Assembly (NCBI GenBank): GCA_018266735.1
Contig: JAFDZT010000004.1
Coordinates: 746,117 to 810,116, forward strand
Length of the DNA: 64,000 nt
From: Bacteroidota bacterium
GTDB taxonomy: Bacteria > Bacteroidota > Ignavibacteria > Kapaibacteriales > Kapaibacteriaceae
Direction: 5' to 3'
Positions 45,313-54,951 of this stretch are shown piece after piece. Position 1 is the stretch's first letter; each line of letters begins with the position of its first letter. A program made the translations under genes and the position numbers. The notes under the pieces were generated by a model. It was not told the origin of the DNA and did not search any database. It saw only the letters and a program-made list of their open reading frames with translations.

Positions 45313-47403
45313 ATGAATCGGATCTTGGTTACAATGGCGCTGGCATTTTCTTTGACCGTTGTGGCGGCGGCCCAGCCCACGCGGAACTACTGCCTGTGGA
45401 ACACAACGTTGCCCGGTCCCAGCCCGACCTACGCCCGAAAACTGCCCGAGGAGACGATGTGGACGCCCGGGCGCAGCGGATCCTACATGCTGGTCGAGGT
45501 GATCCAGGACCATCGCCTCTACACGCCACCGAACCCCGATACGATCCGACCATTCGGCACGCATTACGTCCGCACGGGACGCACCGTGCCCGCTACACCA
45601 GTGTATCCAAGGGTTGCGATCGTGACAGACCTTCGAACACGCACGGCCCTGGCAACCGCGATCGAACGGTGGAAGGAGGACGTGGCCAGGGAGGGATGGA
45701 ATGTCGACGAGATCCTCCTGCCGCCGACCATGGGACCGATGGCCGATGTTCCATTGGTCAAACAGAAGATCTATCAGGCCTATCGGGACACCACTCGGGG
45801 TCCTCTCACCCACGTCTTCCTGTTCGGACAAGTTCCTGTGCCCTACTCCGGTGGGTTCGCATCGGAGGGGGCCATCATCAACCCGGACGGACATCCGGAG
45901 CATGGTGGTGCATGGCCAACAGACCTGTACTATGCCGACCTCGAGACGACCCCCGGCAGGTCGTCGGCCGCGGATTGGACCGACTCCGTGGTGAACATCA
46001 CATCGGAGGCCATCGCTCAACGACCGGAGAACCGCAACGCACCGTTCGACGGAAAGTTCGATCAAAGCCAGATCCCCTCGGACGTGGAAGTGGCCATTGG
46101 GCGTGTCGACTTTCGCCGCCTTCCCGCCTTCGGAGCCATTTCCGATACCTCACTCGCAGAATTGGACCTCTTGCGACGGTATATGGACAAGGACCATTCG
46201 TATCGGACGCTTGCCACACGTCCGCCGATGCGTGCCCTGATCGACGACAACTTCGGTCCCTTTATCGATAGCACGGCAGAGCGCGTGACCATCGAGGCCT
46301 TTGCGGCAAGCGGATGGAGGTCGTTCAGCGCCATCGTTGGTCACAAGAACATCATCGAAGGCGACTGGTTCGCGGGTGGGACCCGCCCAAGCCTCGACAC
46401 CACCTCTGTTCTCCTGGCCTATGGCTGCGGTGGTGGTGGCTATGAACATTGCACCGGCGTGGGCACCACGGCCGATTTCGCTACATCTCCCGTGAACGCT
46501 GTGTTCACCGAATTGTTCGGCAGCTATTTCGGAGACTTCGATGCTACGGACAACCTGATGCGCGCCGCGCTTGCCAACAATGGCACCACGCTCACCTGCG
46601 CCTGGAGCGGACGTCCGCACTGGTTCCTGCACAAGCTCGCCCACGGAGAGACCATTGGGGAGTGTGCCATGACGTCGCAGAACAATGCCGGCGAGTACAT
46701 GGGAAGTATGGTGATCGAGTCCGCCACGCCGACCGTGGCCACGCCGTTCCGACTCGGATTGCGCGGGGTCCAGAACGATCTGATGGGCGACCCAACGCTC
46801 CGCCTTCTCGATATGGTGATGACGCCCGTCGAGATCGTGCCCGGTGAGAACGGTGGGTACTCGGCTGTGTTCAACCGAGTGCAAGGGGCTAATGCATACT
46901 CCGTCGACAGAGCGCCGACGCGGTTCGGTCCGTACACGCAGATCATTCGCTACGAGCCACGACTCGATGAGAACCCCGTCGTAGTGCCATTGGCCATGAT
47001 CGGCTCGGCAAGGTTCATCCGGATCCGTCCGATCCGGTATGGAGTTCCGGAGGATCCCTACGAGACGTACCCCGATGCCGTGAGCAGATACAACGATGTG
47101 TTCGGTCGTGGCGAGATCGTCGAGAGCCCAACCAGTTCGGTCGCCCCGTCCACCACCTCAAACACCGGTCTCCATGTAACGCCCTCCGTCGTTGCAACTT
47201 CTTGCCACATCTCGACATCTGCATCTCCGGGAAGGCACACAACGGCGCACGTCGTCTCGATGCTCGGCGAGATCGTGGCAGAACTCCCCCTCACCGAGCG
47301 CGATGGAGTACTGGAAGGACGTTGGTTCCCTGCCTCCCTTCCACCTGCACCCTATCTGATCGTGGTCGGTCCGAACAGCCAAATTGTGCAGGTAATTCGG
47401 TAA
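45313..47403 (+). CDS. Secreted gingipain-like (peptidase C25-type) protein with T9SS tail
   Basis: A 696-residue exported protein (signal MNRILVTMALAFSLTVVAAAQ). Residues ~98-500 fit the C25/clan CD caspase-like fold: PRVAIVTDLRTR, THVFLFGQVPVPY, DVEVAIGRVDFRRLP, then His344 in SAIVGHKN and Cys372 in LLAYGCGGGG, matching the order His (TGHG) then Cys (ACVNG) of gingipains. So a catalytic dyad is plausible, though the flanking sequence is divergent. The end (TTAHVVSMLGEIVAEL ... LPPAPYLIVVG) resembles a T9SS sorting domain. The subtilase gene follows after 35 bases. Confidence 0.7.
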   Translation: MNRILVTMALAFSLTVVAAAQPTRNYCLWNTTLPGPSPTYARKLPEETMWTPGRSGSYMLVEVIQDHRLYTPPNPDTIRPFGTHYVRTGRTVPATPVYPRVAIVTDLRTRTALATAIERWKEDVAREGWNVDEILLPPTMGPMADVPLVKQKIYQAYRDTTRGPLTHVFLFGQVPVPYSGGFASEGAIINPDGHPEHGGAWPTDLYYADLETTPGRSSAADWTDSVVNITSEAIAQRPENRNAPFDGKFDQSQIPSDVEVAIGRVDFRRLPAFGAISDTSLAELDLLRRYMDKDHSYRTLATRPPMRALIDDNFGPFIDSTAERVTIEAFAASGWRSFSAIVGHKNIIEGDWFAGGTRPSLDTTSVLLAYGCGGGGYEHCTGVGTTADFATSPVNAVFTELFGSYFGDFDATDNLMRAALANNGTTLTCAWSGRPHWFLHKLAHGETIGECAMTSQNNAGEYMGSMVIESATPTVATPFRLGLRGVQNDLMGDPTLRLLDMVMTPVEIVPGENGGYSAVFNRVQGANAYSVDRAPTRFGPYTQIIRYEPRLDENPVVVPLAMIGSARFIRIRPIRYGVPEDPYETYPDAVSRYNDVFGRGEIVESPTSSVAPSTTSNTGLHVTPSVVATSCHISTSASPGRHTTAHVVSMLGEIVAELPLTERDGVLEGRWFPASLPPAPYLIVVGPNSQIVQVIR

Positions 47404-47438
47404 CATTGAAACTCTTCGCAACCAATTTTCAAGAGCCT

Positions 47439-50400
47439 ATGCGATCGTTGTTCGTTCTCCTTCTGAGCGTTGTCACGCTCTCAGCCGCAACCACCCCTTC
47501 TGAATATTACTCGATCGCCCGACCGGCGGCCTCCCTTCCCAGCGGAGTTCGGACAACTCCCACCATCATGCGCATCGAACGACTGCCGGCCGGCTCCTAT
47601 GTGAGCGGCGTGGTGATCGTGAAGACCCGCGCCGTGCACACGCCCATCAAGGGTGAGCGCACGTTGCAGGGAAGCGTGTTGAACGTCGACCTCGAGCGCG
47701 TGCGTGTTCGCAGCATCGAGTACACGGCCTTGCCCACGGCAACTGCGGCAAGCGATCCGCTGGTGCAGGCAACGGGACTGGATCGCATGTTCACCATCCA
47801 GTACGACGAGCCCATGGAGCCGTTCGATCTGTGCAAGGAACTCATGAAGAATCCCGACGTGGAGTATGCCGTGCCGATGCGTGTGCATCAGTTCGCCTAC
47901 ACACCGAACGATGCACGCTTCAATCAGCAAGGCCACATGCAGTCGATGAAATTGCCTGGCGCTTGGGATGTGACGAAGGGCTCGAAGGATGTGTTGATCG
48001 CTATTGTGGACTCCGGCACCGACTGGCAACATGAAGACCTTGCATCGAAGATCTGGTCGAATCCGAAAGAGATCCCGAACAACAACAGGGACGACGACGG
48101 CAATGGCTATATCGACGATATCCGCGGATGGGATTTCGTGGGTAACGTCTCTGCAGGTCAGGCCTATTCCGGTCAGTTCCAGCCCGACAACGACCCGCGC
48201 GTGAACCCTTCGAACGTCGACGGCGAGACCTCGCACGGGACGCTGACAGCCGGCTGCGCTGGCGCCGCAACGAACAATACGAAGGGCGTGGCAAGCACGG
48301 GCTTTGAGTGCACGATCATACCGATCAAGTGTGGTACGGACCAACTTGGCGTGCGCGGGATCTTTCGCGGATATGAGGCCATCAAGTATGCAGCAGACCT
48401 TGGTGCCCACATCATCAATTGTTCGTGGGGTGGTGCCGGTGCCGACCCGAGCGCACAAGACATCGTGAACTATGCAACAGCGAAGGGTTCGTTGGTCGTG
48501 GCCGCAACCGGGAATAGCGGGTTGAACATGGACGATCAGCCATTCTTCCCCGCCTGTGCAGAGAACGTGTTGGCCGTTGGTTCGGTGAACAACACCGATG
48601 TGGCGAGCGACTTCTCCAACTATGGTTGGGCCGCCACGACGTATGCACCGGGCGAGGCGATCACGTCAACCTATCCGAACAACTCCTACAATTCCGTATT
48701 CGGAACATCCTTCTCCTGTCCGCTCGTTGCCGGCATCTGCGGGTTGATCAAGACAAAGCACATGGACTGGACACCGCTGATGATCTTGCAACAGATCCGA
48801 TCGACGAGCGATGCGCTTCCCGGTGCGATCAACAATCGCCAGCAATTCTGGGGTCGTGTGAATGCCACCAACGCACTCGTCGTGAACAACTCGTTCACAT
48901 CGGGCTCTCGCCTCCCCGGCTTGTACATCTCCAAGATGGTATCAAGCGGAGGCTCAACGATCACGCAGAATGGCAAGGTCACACTCACCGTCACGGTCAC
49001 CAACGCCTTGGCCGACGCTCCAAATGCAACCGTATCGCTGCAGTCCCTTGATCCGTACACCACCGTGATCACGACCACTGAAGTGCCGATCGGCATGATC
49101 GCTCATGGTGAATCGAAGACGGCCAACGTCGAGATCGAACTCGGTGCTGCCTACCCATGGTATGAGGCGAACATTCAGTTGGGCTTCCGATTGAAGAGCA
49201 ACACGTACATCAACTACGAACTCATTCAGATGCCCGTGCGCTTGTCGACGAACAACACACTCGACTACGCCGTTAGCGCCTCGAACAGTCCGTACAAGTT
49301 CGATCATTCCATCCTCGCACCGGACGGAACGCTGTGGGCAACGGGGATGTATCTCGGCAACACTCCCGTGTGGATCCGCGCTTCCTCGTTCGGCAATGCC
49401 GGCAATCAGCTGAACTTCCGTGCAACGGCCTTCACGGCCATTAGTGCCACGAATGCTTGGGCCGGTGGTGGTAGCGGCGGTTCAGCCGCCATTCTTCGCA
49501 CCACGAATGGCGGATCGAACTGGACCTCGACGAGTGTGTCGTCGTTCGCCTCGTCCGTGGATGACGTCCACTTCTTCGATGCCAGCAACGGGATCTGCAT
49601 CGGCAGTGCCGCGTCGACGCAGTGGGGCATCGGACGCACAACGAATGGTGGCGCGGCGTGGGCGGCCTATGGCACAAAACCACAACCGGTCAGTGGCGAA
49701 AAGGTCGTTGCCGGAACCGTCCAATGGATCGGCGACACCTGCTTCTTCGCATCGTCCAACAACCGCGTCTATCGCACCGTGAACAAAGGTCAATCGTGGA
49801 CGTCGTCGTCCTTCAACGTCCCGCAAGGAACCATCATCGGTATGGCCTTCCGCGATGGAAAGAACGGCGTGATCGTCTACCGTCCGACGAAGACCTCTAC
49901 GGCAGCATATCTCATCGCCAACTCCACCGACGCCGGAGCAACGTGGAAGACCAATGTCTTTAGTGTTGCATCACTTGGCATCATTCCAGAAGCGGCCACG
50001 AGTCCGGGCGGACATCATGTGCTCGTCGGACAGAGTGGTGAAGCCTACGGTTCGGACGACAACGGCGTTTCCTGGCAGGCCATCCTTTCACGTCCGGTGC
50101 CGACGCTTGTCGAGGCACGTGGCGGCGTGATCAATGGTTCGACGTATTGCTTGATGGTGGGCGACGCCCTTGGTGTGCTCACGTATCTGTATTCCGGACC
50201 GAATGCTCCGAAGAAGCTGGAGTTCAGCGTGCAAACGCTTGACTTCGGAACGATCAATCCAACGCAGACACGTAATCGCTTTGCCACACTCAACAATGTT
50301 GGCGCGGCGCCCGCAACCATCGACAGCACATACTTCGTGCTCGATCCGGGTACACCCGACTCTTCGTACCGCGTGAGCACGGCGTTGCCGAAGATCATTC

Positions 50401-50807
50401 AGCCCGGCACGAATGCACAGTTCGGCATCCGTTGCTATGCAACGGCGCTCGGCACCTACGGTGGGAAGTTCATGGTCAAGATCGCAGGCGTGGCAACACC
50501 AATGGAGCTGCCACTCAAGACCAATGTGACGGCACCAACCGACGTGCTCGAAACAGAAGAGACCTCCGGTGTCTTCATCTATCCTGTACCAGCGCGCGAT
50601 GTGGTGAACATCAGCGGATTGAACACCGTTGTCCCGACCACGATCACCATCGTCGACGAGCGCGGTGCAACGATCGTCTCCGAGTTCGTTGCTGCCGGAA
50701 ATGGTCAAGCAACCATTGCCGTTCCGACGTTGTCATCGGGTATGTATCGGGTGATCGTTCGCAGCGGCGCAAGCTCGCAAACGCTCACGCTTCCCGTGCT
50801 CAAGTGA
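47439..50807 (+). CDS. Secreted subtilisin-like S8 peptidase with T9SS sorting domain
   Basis: A 1122-residue serine peptidase. Signal peptide at 1-16; a propeptide-like region to ~150; catalytic Asp191 (IAIVDSGTDWQHEDL), His266 (ETSHGTLTAG) and Ser424 (FGTSFSCPLVAG), all intact. After a CARDB-like beta domain (TITQNGKVTLTVTVTNA) come YCF48/BNR-type propeller repeats (AILRTTNGGSNWTS, IGRTTNGGAAW, YRTVNKGQSWTS). The T9SS domain closes it (VFIYPVPARDVVNISG ... LSSGMYRVIVRSG). ATG at 47439 has AAGAG close upstream. A bidirectional-looking terminator follows. Confidence 0.94.
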   Translation: MRSLFVLLLSVVTLSAATTPSEYYSIARPAASLPSGVRTTPTIMRIERLPAGSYVSGVVIVKTRAVHTPIKGERTLQGSVLNVDLERVRVRSIEYTALPTATAASDPLVQATGLDRMFTIQYDEPMEPFDLCKELMKNPDVEYAVPMRVHQFAYTPNDARFNQQGHMQSMKLPGAWDVTKGSKDVLIAIVDSGTDWQHEDLASKIWSNPKEIPNNNRDDDGNGYIDDIRGWDFVGNVSAGQAYSGQFQPDNDPRVNPSNVDGETSHGTLTAGCAGAATNNTKGVASTGFECTIIPIKCGTDQLGVRGIFRGYEAIKYAADLGAHIINCSWGGAGADPSAQDIVNYATAKGSLVVAATGNSGLNMDDQPFFPACAENVLAVGSVNNTDVASDFSNYGWAATTYAPGEAITSTYPNNSYNSVFGTSFSCPLVAGICGLIKTKHMDWTPLMILQQIRSTSDALPGAINNRQQFWGRVNATNALVVNNSFTSGSRLPGLYISKMVSSGGSTITQNGKVTLTVTVTNALADAPNATVSLQSLDPYTTVITTTEVPIGMIAHGESKTANVEIELGAAYPWYEANIQLGFRLKSNTYINYELIQMPVRLSTNNTLDYAVSASNSPYKFDHSILAPDGTLWATGMYLGNTPVWIRASSFGNAGNQLNFRATAFTAISATNAWAGGGSGGSAAILRTTNGGSNWTSTSVSSFASSVDDVHFFDASNGICIGSAASTQWGIGRTTNGGAAWAAYGTKPQPVSGEKVVAGTVQWIGDTCFFASSNNRVYRTVNKGQSWTSSSFNVPQGTIIGMAFRDGKNGVIVYRPTKTSTAAYLIANSTDAGATWKTNVFSVASLGIIPEAATSPGGHHVLVGQSGEAYGSDDNGVSWQAILSRPVPTLVEARGGVINGSTYCLMVGDALGVLTYLYSGPNAPKKLEFSVQTLDFGTINPTQTRNRFATLNNVGAAPATIDSTYFVLDPGTPDSSYRVSTALPKIIQPGTNAQFGIRCYATALGTYGGKFMVKIAGVATPMELPLKTNVTAPTDVLETEETSGVFIYPVPARDVVNISGLNTVVPTTITIVDERGATIVSEFVAAGNGQATIAVPTLSSGMYRVIVRSGASSQTLTLPVLK

Positions 50808-50835
50808 TCACACCATCACCCCTCGAAACAACAAA

Positions 50836-50865
50836 GGCGCTCCAAACGGAGCGCCTTTTCTCTTT
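50836..50865 (+). terminator. Rho-independent terminator of the C25-S8 peptidase unit
   Basis: Perfect 8-bp stem GGCGCTCC/GGAGCGCC with AAAC loop (50836-50855), then TTTTCTCTTT. It may also serve the convergent gene, because the minus strand reads TTTGTTGTTT after the stem. Confidence 0.9.
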
Positions 50866-50885
50866 GAGATCGATGTTGCTGTTGC

Positions 50886-51536
50886 TTAGGCGAATGACGA
50901 TCGCGACCAATCGTCTCCATCATCACTAGATCCCCCGCCGCCTTCAAAGCGCCTTCTCTTCCGAGATTGAATGGCCACGTAGAGAATGAAAATGATGCCC
51001 ACGAACAGCAGCAGCATGAAGAACAACGTGCCCCATTGGAACTGTCCGGGATAGACACTCACGGTTCCATCGGGATTCACCACCTGATACGGGCGTGCAT
51101 AGTAGAAGGCAGGGTGGAAGGGCATACCGTAGTACCACGGCATCGATCCCATCATGTAGCCCATCATGAACCGATCGCCCATACCGCCATAGTTGTTGAA
51201 CACATAGCGCGTGTTCGCTCCACCGTTACCGGCCATCGTGCGTGCCTCTTGGCGAAGCGGTGTGCCATAGCGGGGCATGTTGCTCGAGCTGCTTCGCGAG
51301 CTACCGTAGCTGTTGCGCTGGTACGATCCGGAATACGGTCGGGTGCTTGGGCGTGAGCGTCCGAAGGAACCGCCACCGCCACTTGGGCGGGATCCGCCGA
51401 ACGACCGTCCGCCGCCGCCACTGCGGCTTCCACCAAAGGAGCCTCCACGTCGCTGCGCAAAGGCATCCATGGGGACGAGGGATGCGAGGGAGGCAAGGAG
51501 GATGGCAAGAACAGAAATGCGTTTGAACAGGTTCAT
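50886..51536 (-). CDS. Exported Gly/Ser/Arg-rich protein with one membrane segment
   Basis: A 216-residue protein of no recognised family. Signal peptide MNLFKRISVLAILLASLASLVPMDAFAQ; a low-complexity region ~29-90 rich in G, S and R (GGSFGGSRSGGGGRSFGGSR, TRPYSGSYQRNSYGSSRSS); a Met/Tyr-rich middle (MMGYMMGSMPWYYGMPF); one transmembrane helix (TLFFMLLLFVGIIFILYVAI) then a basic stretch and acidic end. It starts one base into the stop of the preceding gene (TGATG), so the two are coupled. Confidence 0.72.
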   Translation of the reverse strand: MNLFKRISVLAILLASLASLVPMDAFAQRRGGSFGGSRSGGGGRSFGGSRPSGGGGSFGRSRPSTRPYSGSYQRNSYGSSRSSSSNMPRYGTPLRQEARTMAGNGGANTRYVFNNYGGMGDRFMMGYMMGSMPWYYGMPFHPAFYYARPYQVVNPDGTVSVYPGQFQWGTLFFMLLLFVGIIFILYVAIQSRKRRRFEGGGGSSDDGDDWSRSSFA

Positions 51537-52015
51537 CAGTACAGCTCCTCGGAAGAGAGCGAATCGTCGTCGTTTCGGTAGGTGATCTCGGCCTTGAACT
51601 CCGCACGTTCGGGGATGTCCTTTTTGCCCGAGAAGAAGGCACGGAGTCCACCTGACGTGTGCGTGGGTGATTTCATGTGCACATACAGGCTCACGATGCC
51701 CATCTGCTCTTCGTTATCGAGGAAGACCACCGTACTGCCGATGTCGCCATCGCTCTGCACGGTCAGCAGTCGCATGCGCGACGCCTCTTCCTCCGAGAAG
51801 GTGGGTTCGGTGGTCTGCACCGAGTCCAGGTATTCGTTGAACATTTGGCGGGTGTACAGCAGTCCGTCGACGCCCACATACTGTAGAATGGCATCAAAGG
51901 TGCCGTTCTCATCGAGGCTCAACAGGATCTCTTTCACGCCGCGCAGCTGCTCGCCGTTCACGTAGACGGCCGATCGTTCGATGCGGCCGTTGCTGAGGAT
52001 GCTGAATTCTGTCAT
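51536..52015 (-). CDS. Conserved hypothetical protein
   Basis: A 159-residue soluble protein of unknown function, no signal peptide. It starts MTEFSILSNGRIERSAVYVNGEQLRGVKEIL and looks beta-rich and acidic (FSEEEASRMRLLTVQSDGDIG ... DDDSLSSEELY). It is cotranscribed with the exported Gly-rich protein (TGATG junction). TAATTTCG, a one-mismatch promoter element, ends three bases before the ATG, so the mRNA may be leaderless. Confidence 0.7.
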   Translation of the reverse strand: MTEFSILSNGRIERSAVYVNGEQLRGVKEILLSLDENGTFDAILQYVGVDGLLYTRQMFNEYLDSVQTTEPTFSEEEASRMRLLTVQSDGDIGSTVVFLDNEEQMGIVSLYVHMKSPTHTSGGLRAFFSGKKDIPERAEFKAEITYRNDDDSLSSEELY

Positions 52016-52076
52016 AGACGAAATTAGTACGGAAGAGCCTTGTGCGAGTTTCGACTATATTAGAGTTCAACGACAC

Positions 52077-53348
52077 ATGTACACATGGGGCAGTTCGAAC
52101 ATGGAAGACATAGGCGTTACCTACGACGGATCGTACGATCCGTACGCTCGGCCCAGCTTCACCCTGGGCATCGAAGAAGAGTACATGGTATTGGATCCGA
52201 TCACATCGGACCTTCGGTCGCATGTGAATCTCGAGCTCATCTCAAAGGGGCGCGTCCTCCTTCACGAGCACATCAAACCCGAGATGCACGGGTCGATGCT
52301 CGAGATCGGCACGGGTATCTGTCGGAACGTCACCGAGGCACAGTTCGAGGTGACGAAGATCAGGTCCATCGTGGCCCACCTTGCACGTCAGAACGGACTT
52401 CGCATCGGCGCCGCCTCGACGCATCCATTTGCGAAGTGGCAGGACCAGGACATCTATCCCGACGAGCGTTACAAGGTGATGGTCGAAGACATGCAGATGC
52501 TCGCACGTTCCCTTCTGATCTTCGGCATGCACATCCACATCGGCATCGAGAATCGTGAGACGCAGATCCAATTGATGAACGAAATGCGATATTTCATGCC
52601 GCACGTCTTGGCCATTTCGTCGAACTCGCCGTTCTGGATGGGGATGGAGACCGGATTGAAATCGTACCGTTCGAAAGTGTTCGAGCGTTTCCCCCGCACG
52701 GCGCTTCCCGACTCGTTCTCGAGCTGGAAGGAATACGATGCCTATGTGCAGTTGCTTGTGCACACCGGATCCATCGACAATGCCAAGAAGATCTGGTGGG
52801 ACATCCGTCCGCATCCTGTCTTCCCAACACTCGAGGTACGCATTTGCGATCTGCCGATGCGCATCGAAGAGACCATTGCCATTGCCGCGCTCTGTCAGGC
52901 CATTGCCGCAAAACTCTTCTCGCTTTACGAAAAGAACCTTTCCTTCCGTCATTACCGCCGCTCCCTCATGATGGAGAACAAGTGGCGCGCCGTGCGGTAC
53001 GGACTCGACGGAAAGCTCATCGACTTCGGTCGTCAGAAAGAGATGCCGGCACGCGAGCTCATCAAGGAACTCCTCGACTTCGTCGACGATGTGGTGGACG
53101 ACCTTGGGTCGCGCAAGCAACTCGAGTATGTCTACAACATCCTCGAGAACGGAAGCGGTGCCGACCGACAGCTCAAGGTGTTCCGCGAGACCGGCAGTAT
53201 CGAAGAAGTAGCGCACTACATCCAGCGCGAGTCGAACGTCGGCGTCATTGAAGACGTCACGCCCTTCCTTCACGAGTTCCACGCACCATCCGACGATGCC
53301 CTTGCCGAGAAGGTATCTTCGCTCAAGTCAGAGAACGATCCGCGGTAA
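52077..53348 (+). CDS. Carboxylate-amine ligase, GCS2 / YbdK family
   Basis: ATP-dependent ligase of the glutamate-cysteine ligase type 2 family, 423 residues. Family hallmarks: FTLGIEEEYMVLDP at the N-terminus, HGSMLEIGTGIC, LLIFGMHIHIGIEN, SSNSPFWMGMETGLKSYR, and DIRPHPVFPTLEVRICDLPM. Members make gamma-glutamylcysteine or related amides; a glutathione peroxidase gene is also in the window, but thiol identity is unknown. Start is ATG 52077 or 52101. TATATTAG (52056-52063) just upstream is a one-mismatch promoter element. Divergent from the 52015 gene. Confidence 0.9.
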   Translation: MYTWGSSNMEDIGVTYDGSYDPYARPSFTLGIEEEYMVLDPITSDLRSHVNLELISKGRVLLHEHIKPEMHGSMLEIGTGICRNVTEAQFEVTKIRSIVAHLARQNGLRIGAASTHPFAKWQDQDIYPDERYKVMVEDMQMLARSLLIFGMHIHIGIENRETQIQLMNEMRYFMPHVLAISSNSPFWMGMETGLKSYRSKVFERFPRTALPDSFSSWKEYDAYVQLLVHTGSIDNAKKIWWDIRPHPVFPTLEVRICDLPMRIEETIAIAALCQAIAAKLFSLYEKNLSFRHYRRSLMMENKWRAVRYGLDGKLIDFGRQKEMPARELIKELLDFVDDVVDDLGSRKQLEYVYNILENGSGADRQLKVFRETGSIEEVAHYIQRESNVGVIEDVTPFLHEFHAPSDDALAEKVSSLKSENDPR

Positions 53349-53398
53349 CGCTATCGCTCTCGTTTGTTGAACTGTCGAACATCACACTTCGGAACATC

Positions 53399-54895
53399 AT
53401 GCCAGTCGTCCTTCTCCTGCTCCTTGCTTCCTTGTGCACCCTACCGACCTATGCGGCCGACAGCGCTTCGACTGCGCCGACCAAGGGCATCTTTCAGCAA
53501 CCGGTCACGACGAAGCATAGTGTGACGATCAACGGGTCGAAGATCGACTACGAGGCAACGGCCGGACATCTGACGCTTCTCAAAGAAGATGGATCGCCGC
53601 GCGCAAAGGTGTTCTTCATCGCCTATACGAAGACGGGTGTAACAGATCCGTCGACGCGACCATTGACCTTCTCCTTCAACGGAGGTCCCGGTTCGTCGAG
53701 CGTGTGGTTGCATCTTGGCGTCCTTGGTCCACGGCGTGTGCTGATGAATGATGACGGGACAACACTGCCACCACCGTACAAGCTCGTGGACAACGATCAG
53801 TCGTGGCTGGACATGACGGACCTCGTTTTCATCGACCCCGTGAGCACCGGCTATTCGCGTGCGAACGATGAGAAGGATGCACATCAGTTTCACGGATATC
53901 ATCAAGACCTTGAATCGGTCGGCGAGTTCATCCGTCGATGGATGAGCGACAACAAGCGTTGGTCCTCACCCAAGTTCCTCATCGGCGAGTCCTATGGGAC
54001 GACACGTGCAAGCGGTCTCTCGCAACACCTTCAATCGCGCTATGGCATGTATCTGAACGGCGTGATCCTGGTGAGCTCCGTGCTGAACTTTCAGACCATC
54101 GACTTCAAGGACGGAAACGATCTGCCGTTTGCCACATTCCTTCCGACCTATACGGCGCTTGCCTGGTATCATAAGAAGCTGCCGACCGATCTTCAATCAC
54201 AGTCACTTCAGAGCGTGACAGACCAAGCACGTGCCTTTGCGATGGGCGACTATTCGTTGGCCCTCATGAAGGGTTCGCTGTTGACGGATGCAGAGCGTGC
54301 CTCGATGGTCGATCGCATCGCACGCTTCACCGGACTCTCCAAGGACTATGTTGAGCGGAGCGATCTCCGTCCCGTGATCTTCCGGTACTGTCAGGAGTTG
54401 CTTCGCGACAAGGGCCTCGTGATCGGACGCTTCGATGGTCGCTACACCGGCACCATTTCCGACCTCTTGGGTGAATCCATGGAGCGAGATCCCAGTCATC
54501 ACCCGACCATTGCGGGTTGTTTTTCAACGTGCATCAACGACTATCTCGCACGTGAACTCAACGTCAGCACCACACTCCCCTACGAAGTGCTCACGGGCAG
54601 AGTGCATCCGTGGGACTTCTCGAATGCAACGAACGAATACTTGAACGTAGCACCAAGTTTGCTCGAGGCCATCCAGATGAATCCGGCCTTGCGTGTGTGG
54701 GTGCTCAATGGCTACTACGATCTTGCAACACCATTCGGTGGTACGGAGTACACGTTCAACCACATGGGCCTTCCCGCCTCGCTCCGTTCCAACATCTCCA
54801 TGTCGTATTACCCAGCCGGTCACATGATGTACCTGCTCAAGGAATCGCTTGTGCAGATGAAGAAGGATGCTGCAGGATTCTATCAAGCGAAGTGA
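53399..54895 (+). CDS. Secreted serine carboxypeptidase, S10 family
   Basis: A 498-residue exported peptidase (signal MPVVLLLLLASLCTLPTYAA). The S10 triad is complete: Ser198 in LIGESYGTTR, Asp441 in NGYYDLATPF, His475 in YPAGHMMY. The oxyanion-hole stretch FSFNGGPGSSSVWLHLG and FIDPVSTGYSR are also typical. It lacks a T9SS domain, so it is probably periplasmic. It follows the GCS2 gene by 50 bases on the same strand. Confidence 0.95.
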   Translation: MPVVLLLLLASLCTLPTYAADSASTAPTKGIFQQPVTTKHSVTINGSKIDYEATAGHLTLLKEDGSPRAKVFFIAYTKTGVTDPSTRPLTFSFNGGPGSSSVWLHLGVLGPRRVLMNDDGTTLPPPYKLVDNDQSWLDMTDLVFIDPVSTGYSRANDEKDAHQFHGYHQDLESVGEFIRRWMSDNKRWSSPKFLIGESYGTTRASGLSQHLQSRYGMYLNGVILVSSVLNFQTIDFKDGNDLPFATFLPTYTALAWYHKKLPTDLQSQSLQSVTDQARAFAMGDYSLALMKGSLLTDAERASMVDRIARFTGLSKDYVERSDLRPVIFRYCQELLRDKGLVIGRFDGRYTGTISDLLGESMERDPSHHPTIAGCFSTCINDYLARELNVSTTLPYEVLTGRVHPWDFSNATNEYLNVAPSLLEAIQMNPALRVWVLNGYYDLATPFGGTEYTFNHMGLPASLRSNISMSYYPAGHMMYLLKESLVQMKKDAAGFYQAK

Positions 54896-54951
54896 GACCC
54901 TTCGTCCGGCTTCATCGCATTGGTCCTTTCGTCATGCCCTAGGGGGTAATC

